Below, piece after piece: positions 11,066-23,885 of a stretch of DNA of 64,000 bases; positions within the stretch are counted from its first letter, which is position 1; every line of letters starts with the position of its first letter. A model generated the notes under the pieces. It was not told where the DNA came from and made no database searches. It worked only from the letters and a program-made list of their open reading frames with translations. Location: positions 38,427,797-38,491,796 of the forward strand of contig CM039184.1 of assembly GCA_008360975.2 (NCBI GenBank), in the 5' to 3' direction. Source of the stretch: Lichenostomus cassidix (lineage: Eukaryota > Chordata > Aves > Passeriformes > Meliphagidae). A program made the translations under genes and the position numbers.

Positions 11066-14000
11066 ATATCAAACATTTGTTGTAGGTTATCTGTTCCTGC
11101 ATCTGGTGGGTTAACACATGTGGACAGTTCTCAATCTTGTATTACTACTGCAGTGCACAGAAAGCAAAGTTTGGGGCAGTCAGTGATTAGGGATGTTTTC
11201 ATATGTTCTTCGTTGTTTAAATGAGTGGCACAAACTTGGTGCTTAAAAATCACATGCCACTTTCCCCTGACGCTACCTGCATTTTCCCTGACACATTTTT
11301 TCCCTGATGCTTTCCAAAACACTACGTGCAAGCCCATGCTATCAGGGTCTTGTTTTATTTTTGAGACAAAGTGGAAATCCTGTCCAGCTGGTGGTTTTGG
11401 AAGGGGCAGGTTTGGGGGGGAACACCAAAGGTGTTTTTAATGACTATTTTGTTTTGCAAAAAAACACATCCTTGTGGATGATTTTGTACTGGGGCAGATG
11501 TTCATAAAATGTTTTTAGCTACAGTTGCCATCAGTCCAGATGCAACTATATCATTTCTACGTCCTCAAAATAATATATTTTCCTGCTGATCCTTGCAGGC
11601 TCTGCTAGAGCAATATAATAAATCCATAGGATGGACAGTGAGACAGGTAGGAGAGGCAAACTTTATCCATTTTTAAATATGCAATTCAAAATTTTCCCTC
11701 TGACATGATCAATGCAACCAGTTACATCACGAAAGCCCAGGTGATTGCCTAGATTAACAATGTGGTTATGTTCTTCTTCATCCAGCCTTAGGGAGGCTGT
11801 GCAGGAGCATCCATTTTGTGAGGGGAAGAACTGTAGTCTGGCACTCCTGGCAGTGCCCTCAGTTCTCTGAAGAAGGTCAGTGGGACAGGCAGCATATACA
11901 AACACAGGCTACTGATTCATCTCTGCCTGTAAACAAGGATGTTGCAAGGCCAGACAAGTCTCCCAAGACTGCTCCAAGTTGTTGAATCACGTAGAAAGCA
12001 AATACGTACGTTGCATTTATTTATATCAGTGCAACTTTAAAATATAGCTGATATGCCTTGTTAAAGACATGAGAAAACACTCTTTTACAGAATTTGCTCA
12101 CAGATTTCATAGTACATCTTTATTCTTCTGTTTACACTGTTAAAGCACATACATTCTATACGGGTAACACATACACTGCTGTCTAGAAAATGTCAGGCAC
12201 ATACTCATTTGAAAATGTTTATCTTGTAACCTTCACAAAGATGATTATGTTTTTAGGAGTTTTTTGTTTGTGCTCTTTATTATATTTCACAAAATCTGGA
12301 TATTATTGTATACAAAAGATTTAGAATACAAAGGATCTGGGCTACCAACAGTATCACACCCGGTTAATACTGTTGTTATTTTTGCCCTTAGCATGCAGTC
12401 TTTTTTTGAAAAGCTGCTTCAGCAAGATGCTAGATCAACAATTGCAGATTAATTGTGGTCAGACCCCAGTGATGTGTATGTCTTTCATTTCGTAATACAT
12501 TCAATATGTAAGAACAAAACAAACAAAGAAAAGGGTAATTTTTATATCTCTCTGTGAGTATTGAGTGCTTAATAAAACTCTTTCTTTCTTTTATGTTCAG
12601 ATAGGCAGAAAAATGTCAATGCAATGAGTTAAATATCCTAGTGTTTCACCAGGCTTGTAACATTTATTATTGGTGTGAAATGCTGTAAATTTAGATGGTG
12701 ATCCACCACTTCTAATGTCCAAACAATTCAAGCACATGTACTGCTTAGTACTGTGTTATCATAAAACTTTACCCTGGAAAAACTGGACTCCCTAAAGCCA
12801 CTAAGTCCAGTGGTGCTTTTGATGTTTTCTGATGAAAAGTAATAGATTAAACTTGTTATAGCTTCTTGTGTTAATCTTTCCTTTTTATTCTGTCCTTCAT
12901 GGATTCAGATCCCAAATGAAATTCTGACTTGTGATAAGATTGTGTTGATTTGTTTGGGCATTTTTTATTATTTCTTATTAAGTATATTGATTTGGGAAAG
13001 GATTATATTAACTTTATATTTCCTTATGAGTTTTTTCACTTATGCTTAGCATTTTCAAGGAAAGTAAAAAATTAACATTATTCTTTGGGAAATATTGAAA
13101 AAAGCCATTTAAGTTTGATGCACTGCATTTTTATGCATGATATTGTACCAGTTGCACATGCCATTAAAAAGGAAGCCAGTTTTCATTAGTGTGGGGAGAA
13201 CACAAAATGAAAACCAGGTCATTTTTCAATGAAATTCTGACACACATCATATCTTGATTTCTTGGTCTTGTGATTGTTCCAGATCTACCTAACTAGCATG
13301 AGCAGAAATACTGCATGTTGGTCACTCCAAGGGAAATTAATATAAATGAAAATCAGTTAATTCAAAGGTGCTTATTGTGGGTGAGTTTCAGCTTCTTGCC
13401 ATGTTTTAATTTCTAAAAATTGGTGATGAAAGTTTGGTTAAGGTGGATTTTGAAATTTTGAATTTATTTTGCATTTCCAATGACTTTCTATGTTTGTCTC
13501 CCTGTGTGGGAATCTTGGAGTTAAGACTATTTCAGAATGTTTGATTAGAATGTTGGGGTATGAAGGGCAATTTCATTCATATTCTATCTGCCAAAATTGA
13601 ATTTTTCTGTTTTTCTGGAAGAAAGTTTATTCTGTCAATCTCTTAGCAGACACAGAAATTCTTGCTTTTCACTTTCTTTCTTCCACAATGTGGGTGTAGC
13701 CTTCCCCTTTTAGAAGGAGAGTTAATGAAGAAATCTGTGAATGGCAGGAGAGGTTGGTTTGTGTCTTTTATGTTTCTAGTACACCCTCATATGTATGCTG
13801 TACTTTGGTGGTCCTCCTCAGCCCTACTGGATATCCTGGAGTTTACAGCCCCATTTCCAGAAAACCTGAAGTCTCTGAAGATGGGAGACTTAAAAGTGTA
13901 AGAAACTACATCAGGCAACACAGTCAATGTAACTAGAAATACTTGAGAGGGAGAAGTAAAATAATGAGGAAAAATGTCAGCTGCTAAAGAAAGGAAACTT

Positions 14001-17000
14001 TTTCCTGCCATCCTCTGCAGATGAGGTAGTGAACCCTTTCAAGCTACCTGCAAAGATGAATTCTAAATATTTGGGATATGAGGAAATGAACACCTATGCA
14101 ACTGAAAGTAATACAAAAGAAGCAGAAAATTTGTAATTCATTTATATGTTTCTGCAATACTTATATTGTTAAGGTCAACAAAAACCTGCAAAAAATGTAA
14201 ATCAGTAACCCTAGAGGAGAGCAAGGTAATGCACTTTATTATTGAATACATAATTATTAGGCATGTGGGGGCAAGCCTTTCCATAGACAGGATAAACAAG
14301 AGCCATTGTAGCACAAGTAAGAAGAAACACATTGGTTGGAGCCATTGTTTTTATCTCCTCTCTTCCCTAGAAAACTGAGGGCAGCCATCTTTATTGTGAT
14401 GCTCAGATAAGATAGTGTGAAGGCACTGGAGCCTTGAAGTCATTAAGATGCTGATTGCCCAGTGTCACAAGCCTGCTGAGAAACTAAACCACTAAAGCAG
14501 GCCCTGGTGGGTGAGTTAGAATCATGTTTTCCTGATGTGTTTATGTTTTGCAGTAATTTTTAGAACAGCAAATCTACTTCACTCTTTCTGTGAGAAAATG
14601 CTGTAAGACTATTCTTAATTTTATTGTTATAATTGTTCTTGTTGTTCTTGCTGTTATTCTGACTGCCCAAACCTGTCTGTAGCTTCTTTTGGAGCAACTA
14701 ATTTGATTAGGTTACACTGAAATTCTGGAGTAAGTGCTATTCCAGTGTGTTGGAGGACATTCTTAGCTCCAGACACCTCAGTCATATTTAGGGTTCCGCA
14801 GAAATCTACAGGTCAGTTATACAGCCAGGAGCAGGCAGCAAGCTGATAGCATGTGATTCCATCTGAAGAAAGCCGAACGTCACTTACTTTGAACTTTCCA
14901 CACTATGGAAAGTCAGTAACATTTTCTGTTCCTAGGAAGTCTATGGGTTTGTTGCAGAGCTACTTGTCTGAGTGGGGTCATTTAGAGACCAGTCTTGACT
15001 GCTTAAACTTCCAAGAAAGTTGCTGAGTAGTTTAGAGTGATACCACTGAAAATAGCCTACTGTCTCATCCTCTGCTATACTGGAGATAATCACCCTCTGA
15101 GGAAACTGGTTTAGTGAAAGCTCTGAGAGTAAGTGGATCATTTGAGATTAGATTTTTTTTTCATTCTGGTTGTCTCATTTTCCTCTTGGCAACTGCCCTT
15201 ATTTAAGAATAATTACACTGAAAGTGTGTCAGGAATGGACACTGGAGAGCAGAAGTGATTTCTTTGTAAATTCCTATTTTGTTCCTTTCCAAAGAACCAT
15301 CTCGGGAGATTCAATTAGTAGAAAAATTATGGCACCTTGTACAACTTTTGTAAAAAAAAAAAAATTTTTTTAATCTGATAGATTTAGACAAGCAAATCAG
15401 AGGAAGGTATAGGCTGTCCTATGACAGCTGTTTCCTCTGTCATTGACAGTTTTGGCAATTTTAGACTATTTCTTAGCTATGACGCTTCTGATGCCATAAA
15501 AAGCTGTATAGACAGAAATATCTACACATCTGGATGGTGTATTTTCAGTGTCTACATTTTTGGGCTCTCAGAAGAGCATCTGTTGCTTTAGCATTCGTGC
15601 TAAAGGTTGACTCTTTGCTCTGTATTGGGGAAATATCACGTTTCTAAATATGCACAGGAAAGCCTGTAACTATAGTTTGCTGTGTACTTGATAGTATCTT
15701 ACGAATGGAAAGAAATGCTCTTCATTCCTCCTCATTTTGTATATTTAATATTAATATTGTGGGAAAATGTTTTGCAATAAGTAGAACAAATTGCTTAAAA
15801 TGACACCACCACTTCTGAGAAGTCTTTGGTGCCTTTATACTAATTTAATGATTTGTCTAACAATAGAATATGTTTCCAAAATCACCCAGATTTTCGCAAT
15901 GTATGACCAGCAGATCAAGAGTAGGAGAGAACAGAGCAGATTCCAAAACAATTTAGTACATTTTATGACTGCAAACTGGTTTTTGTCTATCCACTTTAAA
16001 TCCAAGTCAAACTGCAAGTGAATTGATTATTGTGACCTCAACTTAGTGTTATAAAACAGTATGTATACTGTAGAATTACTTCACATTTTGGCACAGTTAT
16101 GGGAAATAGTTATGTGTAAGTGAGGAAGGCTGAAGTTTGCTCAAGCAGTGAGGAAGTTTCTCAACATCTGTAATTTTTTACTTGAACAGAAGGTACCAGC
16201 CTCCAAACTACCAGCATTCCTCTATGTGAGTATTGCTCAGGAACAGCTTTTATAAGAACCTGAGAACATCTGTTGATAACTTATAGTTTATTAGACCTTT
16301 TATTTTTTTCTTCCCACTGGTGTGTTATACCCCAATTTCTTTTTCTACTGAAGATGGTTCTGCAGAATACCACCTGTTGTTTCCAGTTCTGCGAAAAGTT
16401 TTCAGGCTTCTTGTTAGTTGTAACACCTTTTCTGTGAATATCATTCCATCAGAGTAATTCAGCCGAAGGGATACAAAGGTCTCACCAGGAGGAAGTCATG
16501 ACAGAGCACCAAGTTGTAGCTATGTATATATAAGCAATTATCTGTAGCTACTCACTATTTCAAAATAATTGGATCAACAGTGTGTTTTCTTTTAAGAATA
16601 GAATAACTCTTATTGCTAGTTTTTTGGCCACACATTCTTTCCTGTTGTAAGCAAGGCACAGGTCTCATATTTAATGAATGTTCATTACAAGTTAAAATGG
16701 GAGGTATTTGTTTATCTAGTATGATATTTGTTCTTATTACAGTTTACTTCAAACATATCCTATTATGGTTTTGGTATGCTGGATCTTAAGAAATACAACT
16801 GAGTATAAAATTTCTTCTTCAGCAACGAAAAAGAATTAGGGTGTTTGGCATTACTGATTTCTGGGAAAAACTTGTGTGCTTCCATTTTGATGTATAAAGG
16901 TTCCGAACTCTCCCTCCAAATTTAAAGCTGACTTGCAAAAAGAGTAAAATTAAAAAATTAGTACCTTCAAGAAATTTCTGATGATATGCTGCATGCTTTC

Positions 17001-20000
17001 AACTAATGGAGGTAGGAAGAACAATGAGTTGCATTTAAAACATGGGGTTTTTATATTTGGATTAGCCAGCCTATCGTAAGTGGTTTAGAGACATATATAC
17101 ATACCTGTTATCTACCTGTTTAGAGAGAGAATAATTTGGTCTCTTTCAAAAAGAAGAACTAAATGTAACTTTATTAGGATTATTGCCAGCTGTTTATGAC
17201 ATCATTAATAATCATTAAAAATAGTAAACAATCATGTTTAGAGAATAGTTTAGTATAGTAACAACTATATGCTATAATGTTCCCTTTGTCACTGTCTTAT
17301 TGTATTGTCAGGAAAGGAGAGAGAGGATCTTGGATCTAAAAACTGAATTCTTTTTTTCCATTGTCTTTGTATGATACCAATATTTTTTTTAATACTTAAA
17401 TAATTATTTTATTTCCTTTTTCCTTTGTGTTGATGTTAATATGTTATAGTGGGGCGTAATGACACCTCTTTTATCTACATACAGAGAACTACAGAGATGA
17501 TGTTTAAAAAACCTGTTTTGTTCCAGGTTTCCCTATTTTGGGGATCATTTTCTACCTATATGTAGTGATATGTTATAGTAATGCTTTTTTTAACATTATC
17601 TGAAGTTACAAAATTCGTATTTCTGTCACTGTTTTGTTTGTTTGGTTTTTTTTAATCAAGAATCAAAGCTAATACTTTTGATCAGACTTTCAGTAGTTGG
17701 TTTTATTCCTGCCATGTACATTACCTATTTTGGTAACCGTAAGTAGTGTTATTACTCGTTGTTCTCCATGATGTTTTGCCAGGAACTGGCATAATCCCAA
17801 AGGCTTTTTCTCCCAGTTTCAAAGGGATTAGGAGTAAGAACTTGTTTTTACAACATAGTCATAAAGTTTATGCCAAAGTCTAGCTGTAATGCGTGGGTGT
17901 ACATTACTTCATGTTGCCTTCTCTTTTATCTTAAAAGAAGAATTACCTATTCCAAAATAAATTCAAAGCACAGAGCTGAGCCCACACAAAGTACTGCTGC
18001 TGATCTTGAACTGTGCAGTGCTGACTTTCTGCCAAGCATATCTTATCTGTCATTCAGATGTCAGGCCTCTAATTCCAGGCACCTTCCTGTTGCACAGGCC
18101 AGAGGAAAAATACCATGTGTGAAGCAACACACTGAAAATCCAAATACTTCAGGGGTGACCTGTATAAAATTATCTGAATATCCTTTTTATGGTTTTGTGA
18201 TAGTTATTTTTTATGAAGAGTTAACTTTTAATCAATCAGCTAGCTTTCTGCTTGTTTTTCCAAATCTCCTTCTGATGGACTCTGCAGCCAACAGCAACTG
18301 TTTATCACAGTATGCTTATCATGTGTTAATCTCATTTATAATTAAGTAGTTTTTGAAAACTAGTTTTTCTAGTTGTAGCTTTGTATTGCCATAATATGGT
18401 AAAAATACAACAGAGTATCTCCAATTTTTTGGCTCTGAGTCTCTTTCTGTGACTAAAGTTATTCTTTTTTTTCTATACTATTTTAAGAATTGCATATAAA
18501 TGATAATTTTTATTCAATGTTTTTAAAAAATCTGAAAAGCACAAACCTTGTCCATAAAGTATGTGCATTAATTTAAAAAGTAGTAGTCTCTTTGGTATCA
18601 ATATGAATGCAAGTTTAGCTTTCTTTCAGTGGCGTGTCCAATATTTTTGGTTGATTAGATAATAGCTTCTTTGTGGTTTTGTTCATTTCTGAGTGTAGGG
18701 GAAGTGAAGGTGAATAGACAAAACATTGCACCAAGATTCTTGTATAAAACCTTTTTCAAGGAGTGGAGTTGACAGAACTGGTTCCTAGCTGTCTCATGTT
18801 CTGCCATTTGAATCAGAGCAGAGATGCATAAATGCTGAAAACAGTACAAGTGACTATGAGAGTTGTTAGGCTTTTGTATTTATTTACACAGATGTAATTA
18901 AACAATGTGCAGCACAGAAGATAATTAAGTCCAGTAACCTTAAAAGCAAAATTAGTTTATGCTGCAGTAACTATTTTTAAATAATAAAAGAACAGCAGAA
19001 ACTATATGAGGAAATACAGTGAAGCAAAGTTCCCATTTGTCTTGAGTAGTCTTTAGGAAATTGTTAAGGATTCAGCAGAAAAAAAATTACAAATTAATGG
19101 AACTTAGATTTGATAAATCATGCAGTTAGGAAGCAGAGGCCTTAAAAGAATAGCATTTTTAAGGGAAGTATAAAACCATATCTGTCACCATAAAGTTTCA
19201 TAGTAGTAGGGCTTGTACTGAGCAGGGCACTAGAATTTCAGGTCACAAGATGCTGTTTTAGTTAGCCATGTCCGGAACTTTGAGAAGATCCACTGAAGTT
19301 TGAAAGCTGATTTTGCTATCCCTATTTATTCAGCTAGTCAGCCATGGCTTACACTTAGTTCTGAGTCTCATCCCTTCATTTGCTTGTTTTGGACCCAATG
19401 ACTCTGTCTAAAATTCTTTCATACCTATTCAGGCTGAGGAAATTGCTTGTTGGTGCTTTCTCTTTTGGCACTAATGTGTCTATGAAGAACAATTTAATTC
19501 CTTCTCTTTCTCCAAGCTTTTTACCACTGAAATCTAGGCAAAGAATCTGAGATGAAACCATGAATGCCGATGCATGTTTCCCCCCTTATCTCTATGAAGT
19601 TGTTAGAATACTGTATGCACTGTTGAATGCTGTCAACATATGACAAGTACCAGCGGAGGCTTAGCTGGCTTTCAGCTAGAAAACAAGCGTTAGCTACAGG
19701 TCACAGAATAAACATAGATATAGGAAAAACATTCAGCAGGAAAACATGAAAATTAACATATACAAGCACAACAAAATTTTATAAAGTGCACATTAACTCT
19801 CTCGGTCCCATCTTCTAATATGTACTCATGAGTGACAGGAGGGCCTGGAGCAGTTTCAAGTCCTAAGTGGTCTTGGAGTATTAACTTCTACACAACAGTG
19901 CTTCGGTGTGTCTGGGTTCTGCAGCAATGGCTGTTGTCCTAAATCTAGTATTACATTTAGAGAAGTTGCAGCAAGAAAAGAGTATAGGAAGCCCTGGTGG

Positions 20001-20653
20001 AACTCACTAACCCTTGGAGAATACACATGCATGGTATGTCTTTTCTTCAGCACGTACTTCCCAGGGAAAAACGTTAAGCTAACAAGGCTGTAAGAATGGC
20101 ATGACTGTGCTCCACAGACCTGCTCAGGTGTCACTTATAGGTGATATCCTGAGATGCTTAGGTGTTTGGATTTAGCAGTGATCACAAGGAAGTCTTACCA
20201 AAAGCTGTAGCTGAATCCAGACCATCTTGTGCTTAAATTGAATTCCTGGATACTTTCTTATAATAGTGATTATTCCCGCTCTTATGTGAGCAGTGCATCA
20301 TTTGGATGTGGCAAATAGAAGATAGGTAGCAAGTTAGGAAAATAATGTAGCTCAACCCATTTTGCAGATTTTCTTGAAGCAGGACTCAAGAGCAAGGGAG
20401 CAGCAAAGACCTACTTAGTACAAAACTCCAGTGTTAATTTCTGCTGTATTTAAAAGAACCATTGCATAAACTTAATTCAGTTTTTGTTTTTAAAATGTTC
20501 ACCATGTCCCAGAGAATATGCAGTTTATTCCTCATTAGAAGGAGAGGTAAAATGTCCTTTTTGAAGAATTTCTATTGGTAAGGGTTCATAAATGTGGCTG
20601 TAATTGTACAGTCTTTAAGCAATACCCATCCTTTTAACAGATTTATTTTTCAG
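11066..20653. other. Long unassigned AT-rich stretch
   Basis: Almost 10 kb without a recognisable gene, RNA or repeat family. The longest open frame in the window (17,870-18,349, +, 159 codons) lies here. Its translation is a Ser/Leu/Phe mixture with no domain, and there is no promoter or splice context that singles it out. A13T7 (15,352-15,371) is simple sequence. A strong acceptor-like pyrimidine tract ends at about 12,600 but no donor or long frame follows. Confidence 0.6.
15352..15371. repeat. A13T7 homopolymer junction
   Basis: Thirteen A followed directly by seven T; self-complementary low-complexity tract. Confidence 0.8.
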
Positions 20654-20731
20654 TTATTTGAAAGAGTGTCCATTAGAAGAGTTACTTAGACATCTGAACT
20701 TCAAAAGATTCATGATGGGAGTAAATACAAG
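20654..20731 (+). other. Exon-like segment, 78 bases, symmetric phase (speculative)
   Basis: Acceptor-like atttatttttcag ends at 20653 and a strong donor match ACAAG|GTATGT begins at 20732. The 78-base segment is open in one frame for 25 codons (begins YLKECPLEELL, ends MMGVNT), with one base before the first codon and two after the last. A cassette of this kind would keep frame. I recognise no family in the peptide. Chance decoys of this type are frequent, so confidence is low. Confidence 0.15.
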
Positions 20732-21250
20732 GTATGTCATGAGTCATGGAGAAAGCTGTGAGGGGAAGGGGGGAATCCCAAGGATAGTTTTAAAAACTGC
20801 TTGTTGTTAAACATAGATTAGAGGTTAAGCCGTAGGGAACTTGGGTTTTAAGGTGGTATACAGGAGCTTTGTTTTCTTTTTATCTTGAGTGTTGAGTGCG
20901 CATGTAACATTTTTCTGCAGAGAAAAAGCTGATGTTACAGGTGGATAAAATGAAATTTGATGGGTTAAAGTTATGTCTTGAACCAGACTCATAGGGAGAT
21001 GAGGGGAATTGTGGTGCTGAAATATAAACATACAATAGTTCATTGAAGCTCTTATCTGTGTATTGTTTGTTACACTCAATATATACTGATACGTCAACAC
21101 ACAGAAACCCAAAGATGTACAGTTGGCTGTATTGCAGGACCCATGTGAATTGTTTCTCTCAGACACAGTTTTTTCTTCTAATTGAGCACAGATGTTTAGA
21201 TCTCTTTCTTTTAGAACAGTAAAAGCCAGAAAGCCATAGCTGATGGCAAG
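20732..21250. other. Unassigned non-coding DNA
   Basis: Nothing recognised. A 113-codon minus-strand frame (20,825-21,166) shows no domain or signal and is treated as chance. Confidence 0.55.
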
Positions 21251-21270
21251 CCTTTCCCTTTCCCTTTCCC
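21251..21270. repeat. Short hexanucleotide repeat (TTTCCC)3
   Basis: Three perfect tandem copies of tttccc. A minimal microsatellite. Confidence 0.8.
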
Positions 21271-21764
21271 GACGACTTGCATAGATTACAGTTTCGCTGA
21301 AAATGTCTCTGGCGTTTCAGAGATTTCTGCAACACAGTAACACTATCTAGAATTAACAAGCATTTCTGTGTGGCAGTTCTTTTATGCACCAGTGTAGCAA
21401 ACTGAGAATCAGCTGCAAGTGTGATTCCAAACTGTCATTTATTTAGACTATTTTTAGCCTTAGAAAAAGCTATGACAAAGAGTAATCAACTTCATCTTCT
21501 TATTTTGAATCTTCAATTAATAAATCAGTCCAGTATTCCTAATAATTTACCTTCATTATCAAAGAAATGTGAGGTTTGTGAAGGGACATGAAAGTGCTGA
21601 AGTTCAAAAAAATAGTAGTACTGTATATTGTCTGCATATCTCTCAGGAATATTATAAAGAGAAATTTCAGCAATACTGGAAAGAGTAAACATAAATTTTA
21701 AAAAATAAGAAAGAAATCCAATGACCCTTAAGGAACCAAAGCTAGAAATACAGTAATAAAGACA

Positions 21765-21880
21765 CTAGAGACTTGACTCAAAAGATCAGTTATACTCCTG
21801 CCTCTTCTAATGTTTTCCTGTGTAGTTGTAGGCAAATCTCTTTGTATTTCCATTAACCTTCAAAAAACCGCAATACTGAC
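21765..21880 (-). repeat. Possible MIR-type SINE relic
   Basis: The + strand shows the order of landmarks of a reverse-oriented MIR core: gacttgactcaa, then ctgtgtagttgtaggcaaat (cf. gctgtgtgaccttgggcaag), a pyrimidine-rich stretch, ttaaccttc, and caatactgac (cf. gataatact). Divergence is high. MIR-like relics are known across amniotes. Judged by eye only. Confidence 0.35.
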
Positions 21881-22789
21881 TCCTTCTTTGTTTTTGTTGT
21901 TTGCTTAAAAATGCTTACTAGAGGCGTTGGAGAAAAAAAAAAAGCCATTTTCCCATCATTTCCTGGCTTATCATTCCTACACTAACTTCCCTTTGCTTTC
22001 TAACACTAAAAGTCAAATACAGATCTTGCAGATCTACCAGCTGCAGGAAAAAAGTTGGGCTCACTCTTTCCAGGAGGCCAGTTTGACAACAATTTCAATC
22101 ACTTTATAACCCACAGTGTGCCATTAGTTGGGGAATGGAACATAGATCTGAATTAAATAAAATGCCACTCATAGTCAGGAGTCCTTTGGAGCTGTTACCA
22201 TTACAATAAGTTATTTTTATTACCACACAAAAGTATTGATTTATGAGCACACAATAAATCCAAAGAATAGGTACACTTATAACAGAAGAAAGAAATATGA
22301 GGAAAAAGAGAAATGTAAATTCCTACTCATTGTGTTTTTCAGAGTAGCCAATGTTTTTAATGAATATAAAAAAATATATATCATAAAACTGAAATGATAG
22401 GTGTAGTAACTAGGATTATGATATATATAGCATCATGTAAAACACTCTTGAAAAACAATAGCATTTAAGTTCTTAACTGCCAGATCTCATTTAGAAAGAC
22501 TAAATATCCTTTGTCTTTCATGCAGTTTTTTAGAATTGCCTGAACAGTTCCAGCATAGTTCCACTCTTACACCTTGGTGCAAAGTCAAAAGAGAATTTTG
22601 TCTGAAGCAGACAGCAGGCTGCCATCTGAATGACATTTATCACTATTAACCCTATTCTTCTAACATTATTCTGGATGGAATTTTGGTTTCATGGGAGTTT
22701 TGAAGAATCATATATCTGTTACTGACCAGATGCCAACCAATACTCAGTATGCAGATCGCTCTTTAGTATATAGAAAACCCTTTATTAAG
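21881..22789. other. Unassigned AT-rich DNA
   Basis: No gene or repeat family recognised. Contains an AT-only patch at about 22,365-22,385. Confidence 0.6.
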
Positions 22790-22880
22790 GATGCATTGGC
22801 ACTGCAGCTCCCAATTAGCAAATCAGAAAACTGAAACACAGAATGTGTAAGTTGTTAAAAAATTTGCTGGCAGGACATAG
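22790..22880 (+). repeat. Possible MIR-type SINE relic
   Basis: cagaaaactgaaacacagaa, then gtgtaagttgtt and, after a small insertion, acatagctgtt resemble the conserved MIR core in forward orientation (gaggaaactgaggcacagag ... ttaagtaacttg ... acacagct). Very diverged; low confidence. Confidence 0.3.
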
Positions 22881-23832
22881 CTGTTATATATGGTTACCTG
22901 TTAGCAGAGCATGCTACTTGACTTCCACCAGATTTTCTGGTAATAAGTATAGCATAAAAGGCTGACCTAGCATGTACACTATATAAATCATCACTTCAAG
23001 GTGGAAATATGGATTTTTTTCTATGCCATTGTTTTCCAACAATCCTCCCTTCATACATACACACAGCTGAGGTCTTGTGGATTGTTCCATTTTTGGATGG
23101 AAAATAGGTGAACTTCCAAATACTCTTTCACTGTCCACTAACAATTCAGAAACAAAACAAGTACACTGACACTGTATTGTACATTCATGACACTGTAATG
23201 AAAACCTTGAAAGGTCTTTTATTGTCAAAGAAAGTAAAAGCAGTTGTTCACCCTGAAATATGTAAATTTGATTAAATGAAACCATCTTGAAATCTTTCCT
23301 GTCTAGTTTTAGAAGAAATAATTTGGTTCCAGTGCTGCACTTTTAGCCTGTGTCAGCCAAATGCTACAAGGTCTTAAGTGTTGCGCAAGCCTTTGAAGGT
23401 TTTAGTGGGTCTTAAGTAATGCCATAGTCCTTATGCTGGCGCACAGCCCAGGATGAATTTTACTTTTGATGGCAACAGCTGTGTATCTATCAGGTTTCTG
23501 AATATGTGAGGAGTGCAGAGCAGGGTCCTGCAGTCCCCAGGCAGCTGCTGAAAGCGGGAGAAACAGAACTGCCGTGCTGGGATCAGGGCTGCCAAGTAAC
23601 AGGCACCAGCAGGGCTTTCTGTCCTTTGGCATGTGACCCTCCTCATTGTGCTCCAAACCTTTCTGGGAGTACGGCATTTTGGAAGGCACATTTCTACCCT
23701 GTGGACAGCTTCAGTCATAGGTGTCAGTCCTAGAAGAACAAACACTGGGGCTTTTTCACTTCTTAGTAATCTCTCTGTTAGCAGCAATTTGCCATGTGAA
23801 CATGGCAACTAACGGTTGCACTTACAAGTCTT
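22881..23832. other. Unassigned DNA with a GC-richer block
   Basis: About 23,480-23,720 is GC-richer than its surroundings and gives overlapping open frames on both strands (75-125 codons). Frames open on both strands at once point to base composition rather than a gene. No domain recognised. Confidence 0.5.
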
Positions 23833-23885
23833 GAAAATAAAAAATTATGAGAGAAAAACTTTGCAAATAAAAAATTATAAAAATT
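23833..23885. repeat. Two-copy A/T-rich tandem duplication, 31-base period
   Basis: The word aaataaaaaattat recurs about 30 bases apart (near 23,835 and 23,865), with similar flanks. A local duplication in low-complexity sequence. Confidence 0.6.

Noticed and set aside
11663..11905. 80-codon minus-strand frame considered as a transposase relic
   Set aside because: A vague resemblance to GCIDH-type strings only; no catalytic residues or terminal repeats could be placed.
12570..12630. Strong acceptor-like tract ctttcttttatgttcag
   Set aside because: No open frame of useful length and no donor follows.
17870..18349. 159-codon open frame, + strand, the longest in the window
   Set aside because: No domain, no signal peptide, no plausible splice or promoter context, and length within chance for 64 kb of AT-rich DNA.
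20825..21166. 113-codon open frame, minus strand
   Set aside because: No recognisable family; Thr/Asn/Ser-rich chance composition.
22914..23285. 123-codon open frame, minus strand
   Set aside because: No domain or conserved motif; no splice signals define it.
23402..23808. Overlapping open frames on both strands in a GC-richer block
   Set aside because: Simultaneous openness on both strands reflects composition; no family recognised in any of them.
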